Source: an uncultured Coprococcus sp. (GTDB lineage Bacteria; Bacillota; Clostridia; Lachnospirales; Lachnospiraceae). Taken from it: a DNA stretch of 21,800 nucleotides. The notes under the pieces were generated by a model that had not been told where the DNA came from, did no database searches, and was given only the letters and a program-made list of their open reading frames with translations. The stretch is from NCBI GenBank assembly GCA_900557435.1, contig USSH01000008.1, positions 1 through 21,800 of the forward strand, read 5' to 3'. Positions 20,071-21,800 of the stretch are shown here, one piece after another. Made by a program: the position numbers and the translations under genes. How positions within the stretch are numbered: position 1 is the first letter of the stretch; each line of letters begins with the position of its first letter.

Positions 20071-21800
20071 ATGGATATTTTTAATGTGTTATCCCTTTTG
20101 GGCGGACTTGCAATGTTCCTGTATGGAATGAACGTCATGGGAGATGGACTTGCCAAGACGGCGGGCGGCAAGCTGGAGAAGATACTGGAGAAGCTGACTT
20201 CCACACCGATAAGAGGAGTTTTGCTGGGAGCTGCGGTGACTGGTGTCATCCAGTCATCATCGGCAACTACGGTCATGGTTGTCGGACTTGTAAACTCAGG
20301 GATCATGAAGCTTAGACAGGCAGTGGGTATCATCATGGGTGCAAACATAGGTACAACAGTCACTTCATGGATACTCAGTCTTACAGGAATACAGAGTGAC
20401 AATATATTTATTAATATGTTGAAACCCTCATCATTTTCACCTATACTCGCAGTAATAGGAATAATATTCCTCATGTTCACAAAGTCGGAGAAGAAGCACG
20501 ATATAGGAGGAATACTACTAGGGTTTACAGTGCTTATGTTCGGTATGGAGATGATGAGTGGAGCAGTGGAACCACTCAAGGATGTACCTGAATTTACAAG
20601 CATACTCACGATGTTCTCCAATCCATTTCTTGGAATGCTTGTCGGAATGCTTATAACAGCCATTATACAGAGTTCCTCGGCCTCTGTCGGCATACTTCAG
20701 GCGTTGTGCGCGACCGGGGCTGTCTCATTTGGAACAGCGATCCCAATTATCATGGGTCAGAACATAGGAACCTGTGTAACAGCGCTTATATCATGTATTG
20801 GAACAAAGAAGAATGCCAAGAGAGCGGCATTTGTACATCTGTACTTCAACATTATAGGAACAGTTGTGTTCATGGTGGTGTTCTATACGGTTAATTCTTT
20901 TGTACACTTCCGGTTCCTGAATGATTCGGCAAATGCAGCCGGTATAGCTGTTGTACACAGTGTGTTCAATGTGGCAGCGACACTCCTTCTGCTTCCATTT
21001 TCAGGTGGACTTGAGAAGCTTGCTACACTCACTGTCAGAGATAAGGAGGAGACTGAGAATAATTCACCTGCAGAGCTGGAGATGCTGAAGCGTCTGGATG
21101 CCAGATTCCTTGAAAAGCCGGCATTTGCAGTTGGACATTGTATAGAGGTCGTTAAGTATATGGCACAGCTTGCGAAAACCAGCGTTGATACGGCACTGTC
21201 TTTGGTGGATAGCTATGATGAAGCCGTTAGAGATAAGGTTGAGGAGCTTGAGGGGATTATAGATATCTACGAAGATGAGGTGGGATCTTACATGGTCAAG
21301 CTCAGCAGCAAGGAGCTGTCACATGAGGACAGCCAGAAGGTGTCAATCGGACTCCACGTTATAGGTGATCTTGAGAGAATGTCTGATCATGCCATAACCA
21401 TAGCTGATATATGTAAGAAGATGAACGAGACAGGAGCTGTGTTCTCGGAAAAGGCAAAGTCAGAGTTGAGTGTATACAGGGATGCCGTTCAGAATATAGT
21501 GAACATGACGGTAGAGGCATATGAAAAGGAAGATCTTCAGGAGGCATCGCATGTGGAGCCACTTGAGGAAGCCATCAATGAACTCAATAGCGCGGTTAAG
21601 AAACAGCATATAAAGAGACTTCAGAGGGGCAAATGCACTATTGAACTTGGAATATCGTTGGAGAATCTTATCAACAATTATGAGAGAGTTGCAGACCACT
21701 GTTCAAATGTGGCAGTGGCTATGCTTCAGCTGAAATCGGACAACTTCGATACACATGAGTATCTCGATAATATGAAGAAGGATTCCAATATAGATTTTCA
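20071..21800 (+). CDS. Second Na+/phosphate symporter with PhoU domain, 3' end outside the window
   Basis: 576 codons are visible with no stop before the window edge. It has the same architecture as the symporter at 5387 and the same opening (LGGLAMFLYGMN). Na/Pi signatures are QSSSATT (residues 61-67) and QSSSASV (200-206), with GANIGTT and GQNIGTC after them. From about residue 345 it is a PhoU-like helical bundle with the motifs DLERMSDHA and YERVADHC, so little of the protein should be missing. AAGGAG (20056-20061) is 9 bases before the ATG. Its own Pho-type promoter at 19856-19926 lies upstream, so it can be expressed independently of pst. The two symporters are clearly diverged paralogs, not a recent duplication. 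Confidence 0.93.
   Translation, partial: MDIFNVLSLLGGLAMFLYGMNVMGDGLAKTAGGKLEKILEKLTSTPIRGVLLGAAVTGVIQSSSATTVMVVGLVNSGIMKLRQAVGIIMGANIGTTVTSWILSLTGIQSDNIFINMLKPSSFSPILAVIGIIFLMFTKSEKKHDIGGILLGFTVLMFGMEMMSGAVEPLKDVPEFTSILTMFSNPFLGMLVGMLITAIIQSSSASVGILQALCATGAVSFGTAIPIIMGQNIGTCVTALISCIGTKKNAKRAAFVHLYFNIIGTVVFMVVFYTVNSFVHFRFLNDSANAAGIAVVHSVFNVAATLLLLPFSGGLEKLATLTVRDKEETENNSPAELEMLKRLDARFLEKPAFAVGHCIEVVKYMAQLAKTSVDTALSLVDSYDEAVRDKVEELEGIIDIYEDEVGSYMVKLSSKELSHEDSQKVSIGLHVIGDLERMSDHAITIADICKKMNETGAVFSEKAKSELSVYRDAVQNIVNMTVEAYEKEDLQEASHVEPLEEAINELNSAVKKQHIKRLQRGKCTIELGISLENLINNYERVADHCSNVAVAMLQLKSDNFDTHEYLDNMKKDSNIDF

Noticed and set aside
19998..20693. A 231-codon open frame antisense to the second symporter
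   Set aside because: It runs opposite the conserved symporter start and its promoter leader; composition is that of a shadow of hydrophobic codons.

Overview
The window looks like a chromosomal segment of a Gram-positive anaerobe of the Clostridia, most likely a Lachnospiraceae member. The reasons are AAGGAG-type ribosome binding sites, a CIRCE heat-shock operator, lipoprotein-type PstS proteins, TTTACA-type direct repeats like Firmicute PhoP boxes, and a clostridial style of BioB, PabB and MocR protein. The family assignment is inference; no rRNA or tRNA gene was seen.

Layout. 1-3.7 kb: the 3' end of a probable HAD phosphatase, an Hsp20 chaperone gene under a textbook CIRCE/sigma-A promoter, a REP-like palindrome, a phosphoglycolate-phosphatase-like gene coupled to a MocR regulator, and a small cupin. 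3.7-5.1 kb: a long bioB leader and bioB. 5.1-11.2 kb: a predicted phosphate-responsive operon of Na/Pi symporter with PhoU tail, PstS-like lipoprotein, 54-residue membrane protein, polyphosphate kinase and EAL phosphodiesterase. 11.2-14.05 kb: a folate (pABA) cluster pabA-pabB-pabC in which pabA carries a one-base frameshift. 14.06-14.78 kb: trmO on the minus strand, convergent with pabC. 14.8-19.8 kb: pstS-pstC-pstA-pstB-phoU plus a small membrane protein. 19.8 kb to the end: a second Na/Pi symporter-PhoU gene that runs off the window.

The unifying theme is phosphate. Four promoter regions (about 5108, 5238, 14853 and 19856) carry 11-bp-periodic TTTACA direct repeats, with a -10-like hexamer starting about 32-34 bp after the last strong repeat. 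High-affinity uptake (PstSCAB), two sodium-driven symporters, three PhoU modules, polyphosphate storage and a c-di-GMP phosphodiesterase would be co-regulated. The phoP/phoR genes are not in the window.

The most unusual observations are: (1) both PstS proteins are circularly permuted relative to canonical PstS, with the SREEGSGT phosphate loop at the N terminus and the GSSSVTP-type loop in the second half; (2) a three-copy 55-bp hairpin element in 5' leaders shows A-U, G-U and G-C states at one stem pair; (3) a possible Pho-controlled short RNA lies between bioB and the symporter; (4) a perfect 14-bp inverted repeat overlaps the promoter of the last gene.
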